Assembly (NCBI GenBank): GCA_001644045.1
Contig: LUUF01000056.1
Coordinates: forward strand, 1 to 64,000
Direction: 5' to 3'
Length of the DNA: 64,000 nucleotides
DNA from: Methylomonas methanica
GTDB lineage: Bacteria > Pseudomonadota > Gammaproteobacteria > Methylococcales > Methylomonadaceae
Shown: in pieces, positions 1 through 8,953 of the stretch
Layout of the letters: each line of letters starts with the position of its first letter
Position numbering within the stretch: position 1 is the first letter of the stretch
Notes under the pieces: generated by a model
The model's input: only the letters and a program-made list of their open reading frames with translations
Databases searched by the model: none
What the model was told of the DNA's origin: nothing
Translations under genes and position numbers: made by a program

Positions 1-426
1 CGTTTTTACACAGCCTGGATCGTTTGCTATATTTGTTACTTCCAAAAGCCGTCATTCGCTAGTGGAGCAATCTTATCGGAATCGGTGGCTGGTAAGAGGA
101 AATATGGGATTTCTTGGATTTAATCTCGGTAGGTTTATTAGGCGACGGGTGGATTTTTCTGAGCCGGCACTGTGCGAATTCCGATCAAAACCACCGGTCG
201 CTCGGATACAAACCCACTCAAACTTTGAATGCCGGACTATGGCTAAAGGATAGGCGCGTAGCTGAGTTGCGCCGGGCCGTGATCCATCTTGTTGATTTTA
301 CCGAGTCGTAGGTGCGAGTCTATTTTAGGGATGGGTGTATAGCCAACATTAAGCAAAAATTCCGATTCGCTGGGCGTCGGCTAATAGTAAGATAAGGCTT
401 GATTTTCTAGAGTATGACCCATACCT
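1..426. other. No gene recognised
   Basis: I see no open frame here with a plausible ribosome binding site or recognisable product. Short frames in two phases overlap one another and look random. The stretch may be degraded sequence flanking the broken toxin-antitoxin pair that follows. Confidence 0.5.
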
Positions 427-771
427 ATGCCACCACGTCCAATCGACCCTAACACCCTCGCGGCGGCGCGGCTATTTATCGCTCGAACGGCTGGCCGCTT
501 CCGTTTAGTCGGAGCGTTACTGTTCGGCAGTCGGGCTCGTGGCGATCATCGGGCGCAAAGCGACACCGACGTGGCGGTGTTGTTATCCGGTTCGCCCGGT
601 CCATTCCTGGAAACCAAGCTGGCTTTGGCGGACATTGCTTACGATGTGCTGCTGGAAACCGGGGTATTGATCCAGCCCTTGCCGATATGGTAATCCGAAT
701 GTGATTGTCCGGAAAGCTCTACTCATCCGCGCTTGTTGGAAAATGTGAAACGCGACGGTGTACCGTTATGA
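427..771 (+). pseudogene. MNT-type nucleotidyltransferase (antitoxin) with in-frame stop
   Basis: The first 88 codons encode a minimal nucleotidyltransferase fold with the motif GSRARGDHRAQSDTDVAV, in which G-S and D-x-D are the nucleotide- and metal-binding residues. In HEPN/MNT modules this family is the antitoxin that modifies the HEPN toxin. A TAA at 691-693 interrupts the frame. After it the same frame continues with family-like sequence (CPESSTHPRLLENVKRDGV) to a TGA at 769-771. This is what an intact MNT C-terminus looks like, so I read the gene as inactivated by a nonsense change. The TGA overlaps the ATG of the next remnant (ATGA), the usual coupling of these pairs. An intact protein ending at 693 is the less likely alternative. 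Confidence 0.7.
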
Positions 772-824
772 ATGCCTGCGAATGGTTGCAAAATGCCGAA
801 CGGGGGTTATATCTGGCCTTGTGA
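768..824 (+). pseudogene. HEPN-domain toxin remnant (5' end only)
   Basis: The ATG overlaps the stop of the MNT gene. The 18 codons read MNACEWLQNAERGLYLAL and then stop at TGA 822-824. The W-x-x-x-A-E pattern resembles the first helix of HEPN proteins that partner MNT antitoxins. The rest of the toxin is missing, and a long palindrome begins 12 bases downstream, so the toxin was probably lost by deletion or by insertion of that element. The identification rests on position and a very short match. Confidence 0.45.
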
Positions 825-835
825 AGTTTTAATAT

Positions 836-894
836 CCGTTCGCCTTGAGCTTATCGAAAGGCTGCTTGTGCTTCGACAAGCTCAGCACGAACGG
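836..894. repeat. REP-like palindromic element
   Basis: Outer arms CCGTTCG (836-842) and CGAACGG (888-894) enclose a second inverted pair, CTTGAGCTTATCGAA and TTCGACAAGCTCAG. Intergenic palindromes built around GAGCTTGTCGAAG are dispersed in many proteobacterial genomes. It sits exactly where the HEPN frame is lost. Confidence 0.65.
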
Positions 895-928
895 TTGAAA
901 CATTTAAAGGCCGGATCAATAAGCTAAA

Positions 929-957
929 TGTAAACCCGCCCCGTCTGCCCTTATAAT
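929..957 (+). promoter_or_regulatory. Possible sigma70 promoter of hrpA
   Basis: A perfect -10 hexamer TATAAT lies at 952-957. The -35 candidate TGTAAA at 929-934, with a 17-base spacer, is weak. The -10 is 30 bases before the hrpA ATG. Confidence 0.4.
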
Positions 958-986
958 GCCGGGCTTTTACGATATTAGCCATCCCC

Positions 987-3900
987 ATGTCCGTCCACGA
1001 CACCCTGAAACAACTCGCCAAAAATCTCCAAAACTGCATGGGTACCGATCGCCACGGCTTGAAGCGGCAATTGGACCGCTTGCGTAGTGAGGCGAGTAAG
1101 GGCAAGGACGTGGCGGGGGCCTTGCAGCAAGTGGCGGACAAGATCGAGCGTTCGGTCGGGCGTTACAACCAGCGCCGGGCTTCGGTGCCGGAGATCAATT
1201 ACCCGGATTTGCCGGTCAGCGGCAAAAAGGACGAGATTGCCGAGTTGATTAAAAACCATCAGGTTACCATCGTCTGCGGCGAGACCGGTTCCGGTAAGAC
1301 CACGCAGTTGCCGAAGATTTGTCTGGAAATAGGTCGTGGCTTAACCGGTTTGATCGGTCACACCCAACCGCGCCGGATCGCGGCTCGCACCGTTGCTGAC
1401 CGGATTGCCGAGGAACTGGGCCAGCCCATCGGTCAGGCAGTCGGTTATAAGGTGCGGTTTCACGACCAGACTCACCCCAATTCGCTAGTCAAGCTGATGA
1501 CCGACGGCATTCTGCTCGCCGAGTCGCAGAACGATCCTTACTTAAATCAATACGACACCATCATCATCGACGAGGCGCATGAGCGCAGCCTGAATATCGA
1601 TTTTTTGATGGGCTATCTGCGCTGGCTATTGCCGAAGCGTCCCGATCTAAAAGTGGTGATTACCTCCGCAACTATCGACCCGGAGCGGTTTGCCAAGCAT
1701 TTTAATGATGCGCCCATCGTCAACGTGTCCGGCCGTACCTATCCGGTGGATGTGCGGTATAGGCCTATTGAGTTAATCGAGGAAGACGACGAGACTTCCG
1801 CCGATTTGCAGCAAGCCATTCTGGATGCGGTGGACGAGTTGTATCGGGATATGCGCGGCGACATCCTGATTTTCTTGAGCGGCGAACATGAGATTCGCGA
1901 GACCACCGAGTCCTTGCGCAAGTCGCACAATAATGCCCGTTACGAGGTGTTGCCGCTGTATTCCAAACTCAGTGTCAGCGAGCAGGAGCGGGTGTTCAAA
2001 CCCAGCGGCAACAAGCCGCGCATCGTGCTGGCGACCAACGTCGCCGAAACCTCCTTGACCGTGCCGGGCATCCGTTGCGTGATCGATTCCGGTCATGCCC
2101 GCATCAGCCGTTACAGTCATAAAAGCAAGATTCAGCGCTTGCCTATCGAGCGTATCTCCCAAGCCAGCGCCAATCAACGGGCAGGGCGTTGCGGCCGGGT
2201 GGCCGAGGGTATCTGCATCAGGTTATATTCGAAAGAGGATTATCTGGCGCGGCCGGAATTTACCGAACCGGAGATATTGCGAACCAATCTGTCGTCGGTG
2301 ATTTTGCAGATGGCCGCCTTGAAGCTGGGCGACATAGAAGATTTTCCGTTTGTTGAGCCGCCAGACGACAAGATGATCCGCGACGGCAAGAATGCGCTGT
2401 TTGAGGTGGACGCGCTGGACAAGCAAGGCCAGCTCACCGATACCGGCCGGCAGTTGGCGAAAATCCCGACTGACCCCAAGCTGGCGCGCATGTTGTTATC
2501 AGCTGCCGAATTGGCGTCGTTGACCGAAGTGGCGATCATCGTCTCGGCCCTGAGCATTCAAGACCCGCGCGATAAACCCGCCGATAAAATGCCGCAAGCA
2601 GAGGCCAAACACGCACAGTTCAAGGCCGAGGAATCGGATTTTCTGACGCTGTTAAATCTGTGGAATACCTTTGAGGCGCAGAAAAAGCATCTGACCAATA
2701 ACAAGTTGCGCAAATACTGCCAGGACAATTTTTTGTCTTACATTCGCATGCGCGAGTGGTATGACATTCATGCGCAAATCATGCAGGTGGCGCGCGGCGA
2801 GTTGAAGCTAAAGTTTAACGACAATCCGGCCAACTACGAGCAGGTTCATTGCGCGCTGTTGCCGGGTTTGTTGTCCAATATTGGTTTTAGGCACGAGCAA
2901 TATGAATATTTGGGCGCACGCGGGTTAAAGTTTTTCATCTTCCCCGGTTCAGGTCAGCACAAACTAAAGCCCAAGTGGATCATGGCAGCCGAGCAAGTGG
3001 AAACTAGCAAGGTTTATGCGCGCACCGTGGCCAGAATCGAACCGGAATGGATAGAAGCCGCCGCGCAGCACTTGGTCAAACGCAATTACTACGACCCGCA
3101 TTGGGAGAAAAACGCCGGTCGCAGCGGCGTTTACGAGCGCACCTTGTTGTACGGCTTGACCTTGCAAGCCAAGCGTAAAGTCCCTTACGAAAACGTCGAT
3201 CCCAAAGCCGCGCGGGAAATGTTTATTCGCCACGCACTGGTGAATCACGATTATCACAGCAACGCGCCGTTCTTTAAGGCCAACGAGGCCTTGCTGGAAG
3301 AGGTGGGTTATATCCAGCACAAGGGTCGCCGCGTCGATTTGGTGGAAGACGAGGAATGGCTGTACCAGTTTTACGATAACAAGCTGCCGGCGGAAGTGGT
3401 CAGCGGCATTGCTTTGGACCAATGGCGCAAGAAAGTCGAACGCGAGAACCCGAAGATTTTGTTTCTGACTAAGGAAGATTTGACCCGCCACGACGATGGC
3501 AAGATCAACGATTGGGATTTTCCGGACAGCAAAAAAATCGGCGACTTAACCATCGAATTGCATTACCGCTTTGAACCGGGGCACGACGAGGACGGGGTAA
3601 CGGCCATCGTGCCGGTGCATCAGCTCAATCAAGTCCGCCAAGCGCCGTTCGATTGGTTGGTGCCGGGCATGCTGGAAGAAAAAGTAACCGCGTTGATCAA
3701 GTCACTGCCCAAACATCTGCGTAAACATTTCGTGCCGGTGCCGAACACCGCCAAGGCTTGTCTGGAAATCGAGCCGGATTTTAAGGGCTCGTTGTTCGAG
3801 TGGTTGAGCGGCCGTTTGCGCAAATTGACCGGCGAATCGATACCGCTAAACGAATGGCAGGCGGACGCGTTGCCGGACCATTTGAAGATGAATTTTCGGA

Positions 3901-4880
3901 TTGTCGACGATCATGGCCGGGCCTTGGGTTATGGCCGCAATCTGGCCAAATTGCAAGCCGACTATGCGACCAAGGCCGGCGACAGTTTCGACAAGTTGGC
4001 GCAAGAAGAGATGAACCATACCGGCTGTATCGCCTGGGCTTTCGATGACTTGCCGGAAACCTGGCAGTTCATGCAAAAAGGTCAGACCTTTATCGGCTTT
4101 CCGGCCATTGTCGACGAAGGCGAAACGGTGGGGGTCAAGATCCTCGATACCCAGCACAAGGCCGATTTGGCGCATTTCGATGGTTTGACCAAGTTGTTTC
4201 AATTGCAATGCCGGAAGGATGCGCAATACCTGCTAAAAAATAGCGGAGTCGCGGCGACCTTGCAATTGGCCTATAACCAATTGCCCAAGCATCCTTTATT
4301 GAAGGAGCGGCCGGGCGGCGATTTTAAGGAAGATCTACTATTCTTGATCTTTAATAGTGTGTTCATCGCGGATAGCACAATCCGCAGTCAGCAACAGTTC
4401 GAAGCGGCGTTGGCGGCAAAAAAATCGATGCTGGTCACGGTCGGGAACCAAGTGGGTAAGCACGTAACGGAAATCATGGCAAACTACCAAGCAGTCAGAC
4501 AGCGATTGAAACAGTCTGGCGTGGCTGCGAGTTTGCGAGAGGATTTGGAAAAACAGCTGAGTTTGCTGCTATTTAGCGGCTTTTTGCGTTACACGCCGTT
4601 GGCTCAGGTGCAGGCGATTCCACGCTATTTAAAAGCAATCGAGTGTCGTCTGGATAAGCAAAAGCCTGATTCGGCGGATATACAAGGTTTGCACAGACTG
4701 TCGCAGCGCTTTTGGCAGCATGTCGAAAAGCAAACGAAGACGGTGTTGCCGATGCCGGAGCGCGATAGCTTCCGCTGGGGTTTGGAAGAGTTGCGGGTGT
4801 CCTTGTTTGCGCAGCAACTCAAAACAGCATTTCCGGTTTCTGTACCGCGCTTGGAAAAGATATGGAACGAAAAATTTTAA
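987..4880 (+). CDS. hrpA: ATP-dependent RNA helicase HrpA
   Basis: This 1297-aa protein is close to the usual length (about 1300 aa) of HrpA, a DEAH-box 3'-5' RNA helicase that in Escherichia coli rescues stalled ribosomes and matures some mRNAs. Visible motifs are Walker A GETGSGKT (residues 98-105), DEAH (195-198), SAT and the motif VI region QRAGRCGR. The winged-helix/HA2/OB region and the long DUF3418-type C-terminal half follow. The ATG at 987 is the first in frame. The next gene starts 43 bases after the stop, so the rhomboid gene may be cotranscribed. All motifs expected of an active helicase are present. Confidence 0.97.
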   Translation: MSVHDTLKQLAKNLQNCMGTDRHGLKRQLDRLRSEASKGKDVAGALQQVADKIERSVGRYNQRRASVPEINYPDLPVSGKKDEIAELIKNHQVTIVCGETGSGKTTQLPKICLEIGRGLTGLIGHTQPRRIAARTVADRIAEELGQPIGQAVGYKVRFHDQTHPNSLVKLMTDGILLAESQNDPYLNQYDTIIIDEAHERSLNIDFLMGYLRWLLPKRPDLKVVITSATIDPERFAKHFNDAPIVNVSGRTYPVDVRYRPIELIEEDDETSADLQQAILDAVDELYRDMRGDILIFLSGEHEIRETTESLRKSHNNARYEVLPLYSKLSVSEQERVFKPSGNKPRIVLATNVAETSLTVPGIRCVIDSGHARISRYSHKSKIQRLPIERISQASANQRAGRCGRVAEGICIRLYSKEDYLARPEFTEPEILRTNLSSVILQMAALKLGDIEDFPFVEPPDDKMIRDGKNALFEVDALDKQGQLTDTGRQLAKIPTDPKLARMLLSAAELASLTEVAIIVSALSIQDPRDKPADKMPQAEAKHAQFKAEESDFLTLLNLWNTFEAQKKHLTNNKLRKYCQDNFLSYIRMREWYDIHAQIMQVARGELKLKFNDNPANYEQVHCALLPGLLSNIGFRHEQYEYLGARGLKFFIFPGSGQHKLKPKWIMAAEQVETSKVYARTVARIEPEWIEAAAQHLVKRNYYDPHWEKNAGRSGVYERTLLYGLTLQAKRKVPYENVDPKAAREMFIRHALVNHDYHSNAPFFKANEALLEEVGYIQHKGRRVDLVEDEEWLYQFYDNKLPAEVVSGIALDQWRKKVERENPKILFLTKEDLTRHDDGKINDWDFPDSKKIGDLTIELHYRFEPGHDEDGVTAIVPVHQLNQVRQAPFDWLVPGMLEEKVTALIKSLPKHLRKHFVPVPNTAKACLEIEPDFKGSLFEWLSGRLRKLTGESIPLNEWQADALPDHLKMNFRIVDDHGRALGYGRNLAKLQADYATKAGDSFDKLAQEEMNHTGCIAWAFDDLPETWQFMQKGQTFIGFPAIVDEGETVGVKILDTQHKADLAHFDGLTKLFQLQCRKDAQYLLKNSGVAATLQLAYNQLPKHPLLKERPGGDFKEDLLFLIFNSVFIADSTIRSQQQFEAALAAKKSMLVTVGNQVGKHVTEIMANYQAVRQRLKQSGVAASLREDLEKQLSLLLFSGFLRYTPLAQVQAIPRYLKAIECRLDKQKPDSADIQGLHRLSQRFWQHVEKQTKTVLPMPERDSFRWGLEELRVSLFAQQLKTAFPVSVPRLEKIWNEKF

Positions 4881-4923
4881 ACAGCCTCTGATTTTATGTG
4901 CTCACTATAGAAGGAAGCCCAAG

Positions 4924-5619
4924 ATGATACCCATTCGAGATTCGGTACCGTGTAACACCAAGCCTTATGTGACCTGGGGCATCATGGCTATCTGTATTGC
5001 AGTATATGTGCTCATGTTGTTTATGCCGGACGAGATGGGCCAGCATTTCGTCTATATGTATGGGATGGTGCCGATTCGTTATTCCAATCCCGACTGGGCT
5101 TATAGCTTTGGTTTGCCTCCGGATCACTATTTGTCGTTTTTCACCAGTTTGTTCCTGCATGGCGGTTTTGGCCATTTGCTGATGAATATGGTGTTTTTGT
5201 GGATATTCGCGGACAACATCGAAGACTTGATGGGGCATAAACGTTTTGTGGTGTTTTATGTGTTATGCGGGCTGTTGGCAACCTATGCGCAATGGTATTT
5301 CTATCCGAAGATGGCTGTACCGGTGGTGGGAGCCTCGGGCGCTATTGCCGGCGTGTTGGGTGCGTATTTTTTCCGCTTCCCGCAGGCTACAGTGGTGATA
5401 CTGGTGCCTATCCTGTTTTATCCGCTGTTTTTCCATGTGCCGGCGATAGCCTTTCTGGGATTTTGGGTGATTATTCAGATCGGTGACGTGTTTACTGCGG
5501 CGTTTTTAGACAATGTAGCGGTGGATTCGGCATGGTGGGCCCACTTGGGCGGTTTTGCAGCTGGGGCATTGTTACATCCGTTTTTTATCGAAAAGAAACG
5601 CGAAGAATATCAATTTTAG
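4924..5619 (+). CDS. Rhomboid family intramembrane serine protease
   Basis: Rhomboids cleave transmembrane substrates inside the membrane with a Ser-His dyad. The protein has 231 aa and about six hydrophobic segments. The catalytic serine is in GASGAIAG and the histidine in WWAHLGGFAAG; HGGFGHLLMN before them is the usual H-x-x-x-x-H-x-x-x-N loop. I chose ATG 4924 because AAGGAA precedes it at good spacing. The longer frame upstream lies inside hrpA and is an artefact. The substrate cannot be told from the sequence. It follows hrpA closely and may share its transcript. Confidence 0.9.
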   Translation: MIPIRDSVPCNTKPYVTWGIMAICIAVYVLMLFMPDEMGQHFVYMYGMVPIRYSNPDWAYSFGLPPDHYLSFFTSLFLHGGFGHLLMNMVFLWIFADNIEDLMGHKRFVVFYVLCGLLATYAQWYFYPKMAVPVVGASGAIAGVLGAYFFRFPQATVVILVPILFYPLFFHVPAIAFLGFWVIIQIGDVFTAAFLDNVAVDSAWWAHLGGFAAGALLHPFFIEKKREEYQF

Positions 5620-5785
5620 TCTGATGAATAGGCGTCTAAGCGGCATTTAGCCGGCAAAAAAGCAAGAAACAGTAGGGCTTTTATTTTATAATGCCGACAG
5701 TTGGCTAACGGCTAAAAGGGCAACGAAAATCAAGGCCGTTGCCTGTGTTTGCAAAAGATTCTTCATTCATTCGAGACAAATAAAC

Positions 5786-6109
5786 ATGAAAAACCTTAAT
5801 GTCGCATTGGTAAGATTGCTGCAGTTTGTAGTGTTCGCGCTGTTCACATTCATTGTGTTATTGTACTTCGGTACTTTGATTCTGTTACCGTTGGATATCG
5901 TGGTACTGATTACTAAACTGCTGCATTTGATCGGTATTGGCACCCTGTTTGGCGCCATTGTCGCGGTGCCTGTGGTCGCTTACCTGGGCAAAATTGTTTA
6001 CGGCACACCTGGCTTGATTCAAATGATCGTCGAGAACGGCATCGATTTGGCCAATACCGGCAAACAGCGGGTTGAAGCGTTTAATAAAATTGCTGAAGCA
6101 GTTAAATAA
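5786..6109 (+). CDS. Small membrane protein of unknown function
   Basis: This 107-aa protein has an N-terminal hydrophobic stretch of about 35 residues (LLQFVVFALFTFIVLLYFG), a second one around residues 45-75, and a short polar C-terminal helix. I do not recognise the family. It is probably an inner membrane protein with two or three spans. A strong terminator follows within 20 bases, so it ends its own transcript. A 166-base gap separates it from the rhomboid gene. Confidence 0.75.
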   Translation: MKNLNVALVRLLQFVVFALFTFIVLLYFGTLILLPLDIVVLITKLLHLIGIGTLFGAIVAVPVVAYLGKIVYGTPGLIQMIVENGIDLANTGKQRVEAFNKIAEAVK

Positions 6110-6126
6110 TTAGCTTAACGCAATCG

Positions 6127-6154
6127 AAAAAAGGGGCTTTTTAGCCCCTTTTTT
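6127..6154 (+). terminator. Rho-independent terminator
   Basis: AAAAGGGGCT and AGCCCCTTTTTT form a GC-rich hairpin with a T-run, directly after the small membrane protein gene. Confidence 0.9.
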
Positions 6155-6593
6155 GTGCCTGCAATATTACAGAATTTGACGTTGCCATGAGTCTGCGAAA
6201 CCATTCAGTCAACACCTTGGTTTATATATGTGGTGCTAATAGATATGGCTGTCGATAATTTTTACAGCTCTCTAAGCATAATAAGGCTTGCAGCATGTTT
6301 TCCGCCAGAGCGGTGGCGGATATATCGGTGAGAATTTGGACTAACTGTCCTAGATATGGCTATGGACGCATTTTTTTCGGATGAGAAGATAAAAATCGCG
6401 CTGTCGGTTAATTTCAGACCGAGTCGAAAAACTTTACAGTTTTTTGTTTATCCCAATGCTTCGGAAATAGACTGTCAAATAAATTCTTTTATTAACAGTC
6501 TCTTATGTTTTGTGTGCATGTTTTTTGCTTAGGTTTTTAACAATAAAATTTGTTGAATAATCATAAGTTTAAGCGCAATGCGAGGAGACGATT
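6155..6593. other. Intergenic stretch before a small ORF
   Basis: No coding frame is supported. The last 100 bases are AT-rich and probably hold the promoter of the 54-codon gene that follows, but I could not pick a clear -35/-10 pair. Confidence 0.4.
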
Positions 6594-6758
6594 ATGGACG
6601 CAAAGAAAACCGAAACATCTACTAAAAGCCGAAGCGATGATCAATGCGATCATCCATCCTTAGCCAAAGAATTTGTATCAGGCGTACCCACCGGGAATTT
6701 TATTTGTGCCCAGTGCGGCCGTCATCTGACGTCGATACTAAGATCATCCAGAAAATAG
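6594..6758 (+). CDS. Small putative zinc-ribbon protein (54 aa)
   Basis: GAGGAG lies 6 bases before the ATG, an excellent ribosome binding site. The 54-residue product is basic and polar. It has a C-x-H pair (QCDHPS) and, about 20 residues later, CAQCGRH, a CxxC-G knuckle typical of zinc ribbons. No family is recognised. It could bind RNA or DNA, or a protein partner. A perfect 10-bp hairpin (6772-6795) follows the stop and may stabilise or end the message. Confidence 0.65.
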   Translation: MDAKKTETSTKSRSDDQCDHPSLAKEFVSGVPTGNFICAQCGRHLTSILRSSRK

Positions 6759-6771
6759 CACATAAAATAGA

Positions 6772-6795
6772 AGCACGCCGGGACACCGGCGTGCT
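6772..6795. other. Perfect hairpin after the small zinc-ribbon gene
   Basis: AGCACGCCGG and CCGGCGTGCT form a 10-bp stem with a 4-base loop. No T-run follows, so it is not a classical terminator. Confidence 0.6.
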
Positions 6796-7095
6796 AGCGT
6801 CTCTAAAGTCTGCTAGGAACGCTATAGATATTGATTCTCCTCGCTCGTTTTCCCGTTTATCTGATGAAATTGTCCAAATTTTTCAACGCCGAATAAAAGC
6901 ATTTCGAGTCGTGTCTGTTCGCGTACTCGGGGATTGCGCTTAATTAGACTGTTTTGCATGTTGCAAAATTTGTCGAAGAGGCGCAATCTGAGCTTTCTGG
7001 ACAGACAGACTGCTTGGACAATTCGAGTCCAGCGCTGGCTTTTAGCCGCGCGGAGCAGTGTGCGCAGTTTAACGAAATTCAACCGCACAACCGGA

Positions 7096-7131
7096 AGCCA
7101 GTGTACGTAAAAAACGCACTGGCTTTTTTTT
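7096..7131 (+). terminator. Rho-independent terminator just upstream of cysK
   Basis: AGCCAGTG (7096-7103) pairs with CACTGGCT (7117-7124), followed by a run of eight T. It ends 28 bases before the cysK ATG. It could end a transcript from the 6800-7095 stretch or act as a cysK attenuator. Confidence 0.75.
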
Positions 7132-7159
7132 GGCCTAATCAAATTTGGAGGATAACGCT

Positions 7160-8137
7160 ATGGCATATTGGTACCCTGACAATTCCCAGTCGATCGGCAA
7201 GACGCCGCTGGTTAGACTTAACCGCATCACCGACGGTGCGCCAGTGACGTTATTGGCTAAAGTGGAAGGGCGTAACCCTGGATATTCGGTGAAATGCCGG
7301 ATCGGCGCGGCGATGATTAATGATGCGCAACAGCGCGGCCTACTTGGGCCCGGCAAGGAATTGATCGAACCGACCAGCGGTAACACCGGCATTGCGTTGG
7401 CGTTTGTCGCTGCGGCGCGCGGCATCCCGTTGACCCTGACCATGCCCGATACGATGAGTATCGAGCGGCGCAAACTGCTGGTGGCCTATGGCGCCAAATT
7501 GGTGTTGACCGAGGGCGCGAAAGGCATGAAAGGCGCTATCGCCAAGGCGGAAGAGATCGTCGCTTCCGATCCGGAGCGCTATGTACTGTTGCAGCAGTTC
7601 AAAAACCCGGCCAATCCGCAAATCCACGAGCAGACCACCGGGCCGGAAATTTGGCACGACAGCGACGGTGCGGTCGATATATTTGTTTCCGGCGTTGGCA
7701 CCGGCGGCACCATTACCGGTGTGTCTCGCTATATCAAACTCACGCAATGTAAACCCATCGTTTCCATCGCGGTGGAGCCTGAGGCCAGCCCGGTATTGAG
7801 CCAATATCGCAGCGGCCAGGATCTGCAACCGGGGCCGCATAAAATTCAGGGCATAGGCGCCGGATTCGTACCCGACGTATTGGATTTGTCCATGGTCGAT
7901 GCCATCGAGCAAGTCAGTAATGACGAAGCGATCGAGTATGCGAGGCGTTTGGCCCGAGAGGAGGGCCTGTTATCCGGGATTTCCTGCGGTGCGGCTGTTG
8001 CAGCAGCGGTACGTGTGGCGAAACGGCCGGAAAATGTCGGTAAGACCATCGTGGTAATACTGCCGGATTCCGGCGAGCGTTATTTGAGTTCCGCCTTATT
8101 CGAAGGCTTGTTCGATGCGCAGGGCGTGGCTGTCTGA
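7160..8137 (+). CDS. cysK: Cysteine synthase A (O-acetylserine sulfhydrylase)
   Basis: CysK makes L-cysteine from O-acetyl-L-serine and sulfide with pyridoxal phosphate. The 325-aa protein matches the length of E. coli CysK. The PLP lysine lies in [15 protein letters not shown], the substrate loop is TSGNTGIAL, and the glycine-rich phosphate cup is [10 protein letters not shown]. The motif MSIERRKLL is characteristic of CysK rather than CysM. TTGGAGG precedes ATG 7160 at the right distance, and an upstream in-frame start is not needed. A terminator-like hairpin lies upstream and another at the 3' end. Confidence 0.95.
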   Translation: MAYWYPDNSQSIGKTPLVRLNRITDGAPVTLLAKVEGRNPGYSVKCRIGAAMINDAQQRGLLGPGKELIEPTSGNTGIALAFVAAARGIPLTLTMPDTMSIERRKLLVAYGAKLVLTEGAKGMKGAIAKAEEIVASDPERYVLLQQFKNPANPQIHEQTTGPEIWHDSDGAVDIFVSGVGTGGTITGVSRYIKLTQCKPIVSIAVEPEASPVLSQYRSGQDLQPGPHKIQGIGAGFVPDVLDLSMVDAIEQVSNDEAIEYARRLAREEGLLSGISCGAAVAAAVRVAKRPENVGKTIVVILPDSGERYLSSALFEGLFDAQGVAV

Positions 8138-8154
8138 GTTTGTGCGAGTCCGAT

Positions 8155-8220
8155 GGGGATAGCGGCTCGGGTGTCCGGCCTTTGCAAAACCCCGGCAAGC
8201 TTTGCGCTATCCCCTTTGTT
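8155..8220. terminator. Terminator between convergent cysK and His-rich gene
   Basis: GGGGATAGCG (8155-8164) pairs with CGCTATCCCC (8205-8214), with further structure inside and TTTGTT after it. It lies between two convergent genes. Confidence 0.6.
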
Positions 8221-8274
8221 ATTCAAAAACAAAGTTATCTACTTCATCAGTTTCGACGGTTGGCAATTGCCTGA

Positions 8275-8541
8275 TCACCAGCGATCCCTGTAGTCATATC
8301 TGGGCATGGGCCGCGACGGGTAGCCGTAATAATCCAACGGCGGCCGTGCGAAATAGCGCGGCGGCGGGGGAGGGTAATATCCCATTCTCGCCGGACTATG
8401 CATTCTAAAATATGGCCGGTAATCGTGGCCGTGATGATGGTGATGCCGTCTATGGTGTCCATGTCCCCAATCATCCCCATGCGCAAGTGCGGTTCCGGAA
8501 CATAACATGCCGATTAACAATATCGCTGCAAGCCTGAACAT
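8275..8541 (-). CDS. His/Tyr/Pro-rich small secreted protein
   Basis: The 88-aa product has a clear signal peptide (MFRLAAILLIGMLCSGTALA). Then comes a cluster of about a dozen histidines (HRRHHHHHGH) and a Pro/Tyr/Arg-rich tail. AGGAGG precedes the start. The histidine cluster suggests metal binding in the periplasm or outside, but no family is recognised and function is open. It is transcribed divergently from the polysaccharide operon. Confidence 0.7.
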   Translation of the reverse strand: MFRLAAILLIGMLCSGTALAHGDDWGHGHHRRHHHHHGHDYRPYFRMHSPARMGYYPPPPPRYFARPPLDYYGYPSRPMPRYDYRDRW

Positions 8542-8682
8542 ATATCCTCCTTTGTTGGATTGTTTCAGTCGCGGCGGATTGTTCTCCTAATTGCTTAAAA
8601 ACCTCTTAATTCTCCGGTTCTGTCGGCGTTTCAATCATCGAGCGGATACTTGGCGCAAAATTCTCAAGCCATCAAGTTCCGC

Positions 8683-8726
8683 CATTCCATGGAATGCAAG
8701 CCTGTCCGGGCCTGTTTAAAACAGGC
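8683..8726. promoter_or_regulatory. Two dyads upstream of the polysaccharide operon
   Basis: CATTCCATGGAATG (8683-8696) is a perfect 14-base palindrome. GCCTGTTT and AAACAGGC (8710-8726) flank a single base. Both lie about 100 bases upstream of the putative ECF promoter and could be operators, though which protein would bind is unknown. Confidence 0.4.
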
Positions 8727-8806
8727 GACTTGGCAATTCGGCTAACGGTCTTTAGGCGCGCGAGATAACATCGCCACATTAAAGTTTGATGAAAATGCCG
8801 ATTCGA

Positions 8807-8834
8807 TTGAACCTTGCTTGTTTGCTTGGGAATA
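8807..8834 (+). promoter_or_regulatory. Putative ECF-sigma promoter of the polysaccharide operon
   Basis: TTGAACCTT (8807-8815), a 13-base spacer and GGAATA (8829-8834, followed by AAC). The same two blocks with the same 13-base spacing lie upstream of the ECF sigma gene at 28154-28181 on the other strand (GGAATA followed by CAC). This shared architecture is the basis for calling it a target of that sigma factor. The leader to ATG 8954 would be about 110 bases. Confidence 0.65.
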
Positions 8835-8953
8835 AACGCTGCACGTAACTACACTTTTGTCTGGTTACGGAAAATGAACCGGGCGCCAGATCATCCCCAC
8901 TGGAAACTAATTGCGCCCGCATAGTGAACGATGCAGCAAAAGGAATCCGGGCC

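Noticed and set aside
4720..4923. An N-terminal extension of the rhomboid frame inside hrpA
   Set aside because: The residues are in the wrong frame of hrpA, with no ribosome binding site. ATG 4924 has one.
8641..8700. A possible c-di-GMP riboswitch upstream of the polysaccharide operon
   Set aside because: The conserved receptor and core segments expected for that class are absent.
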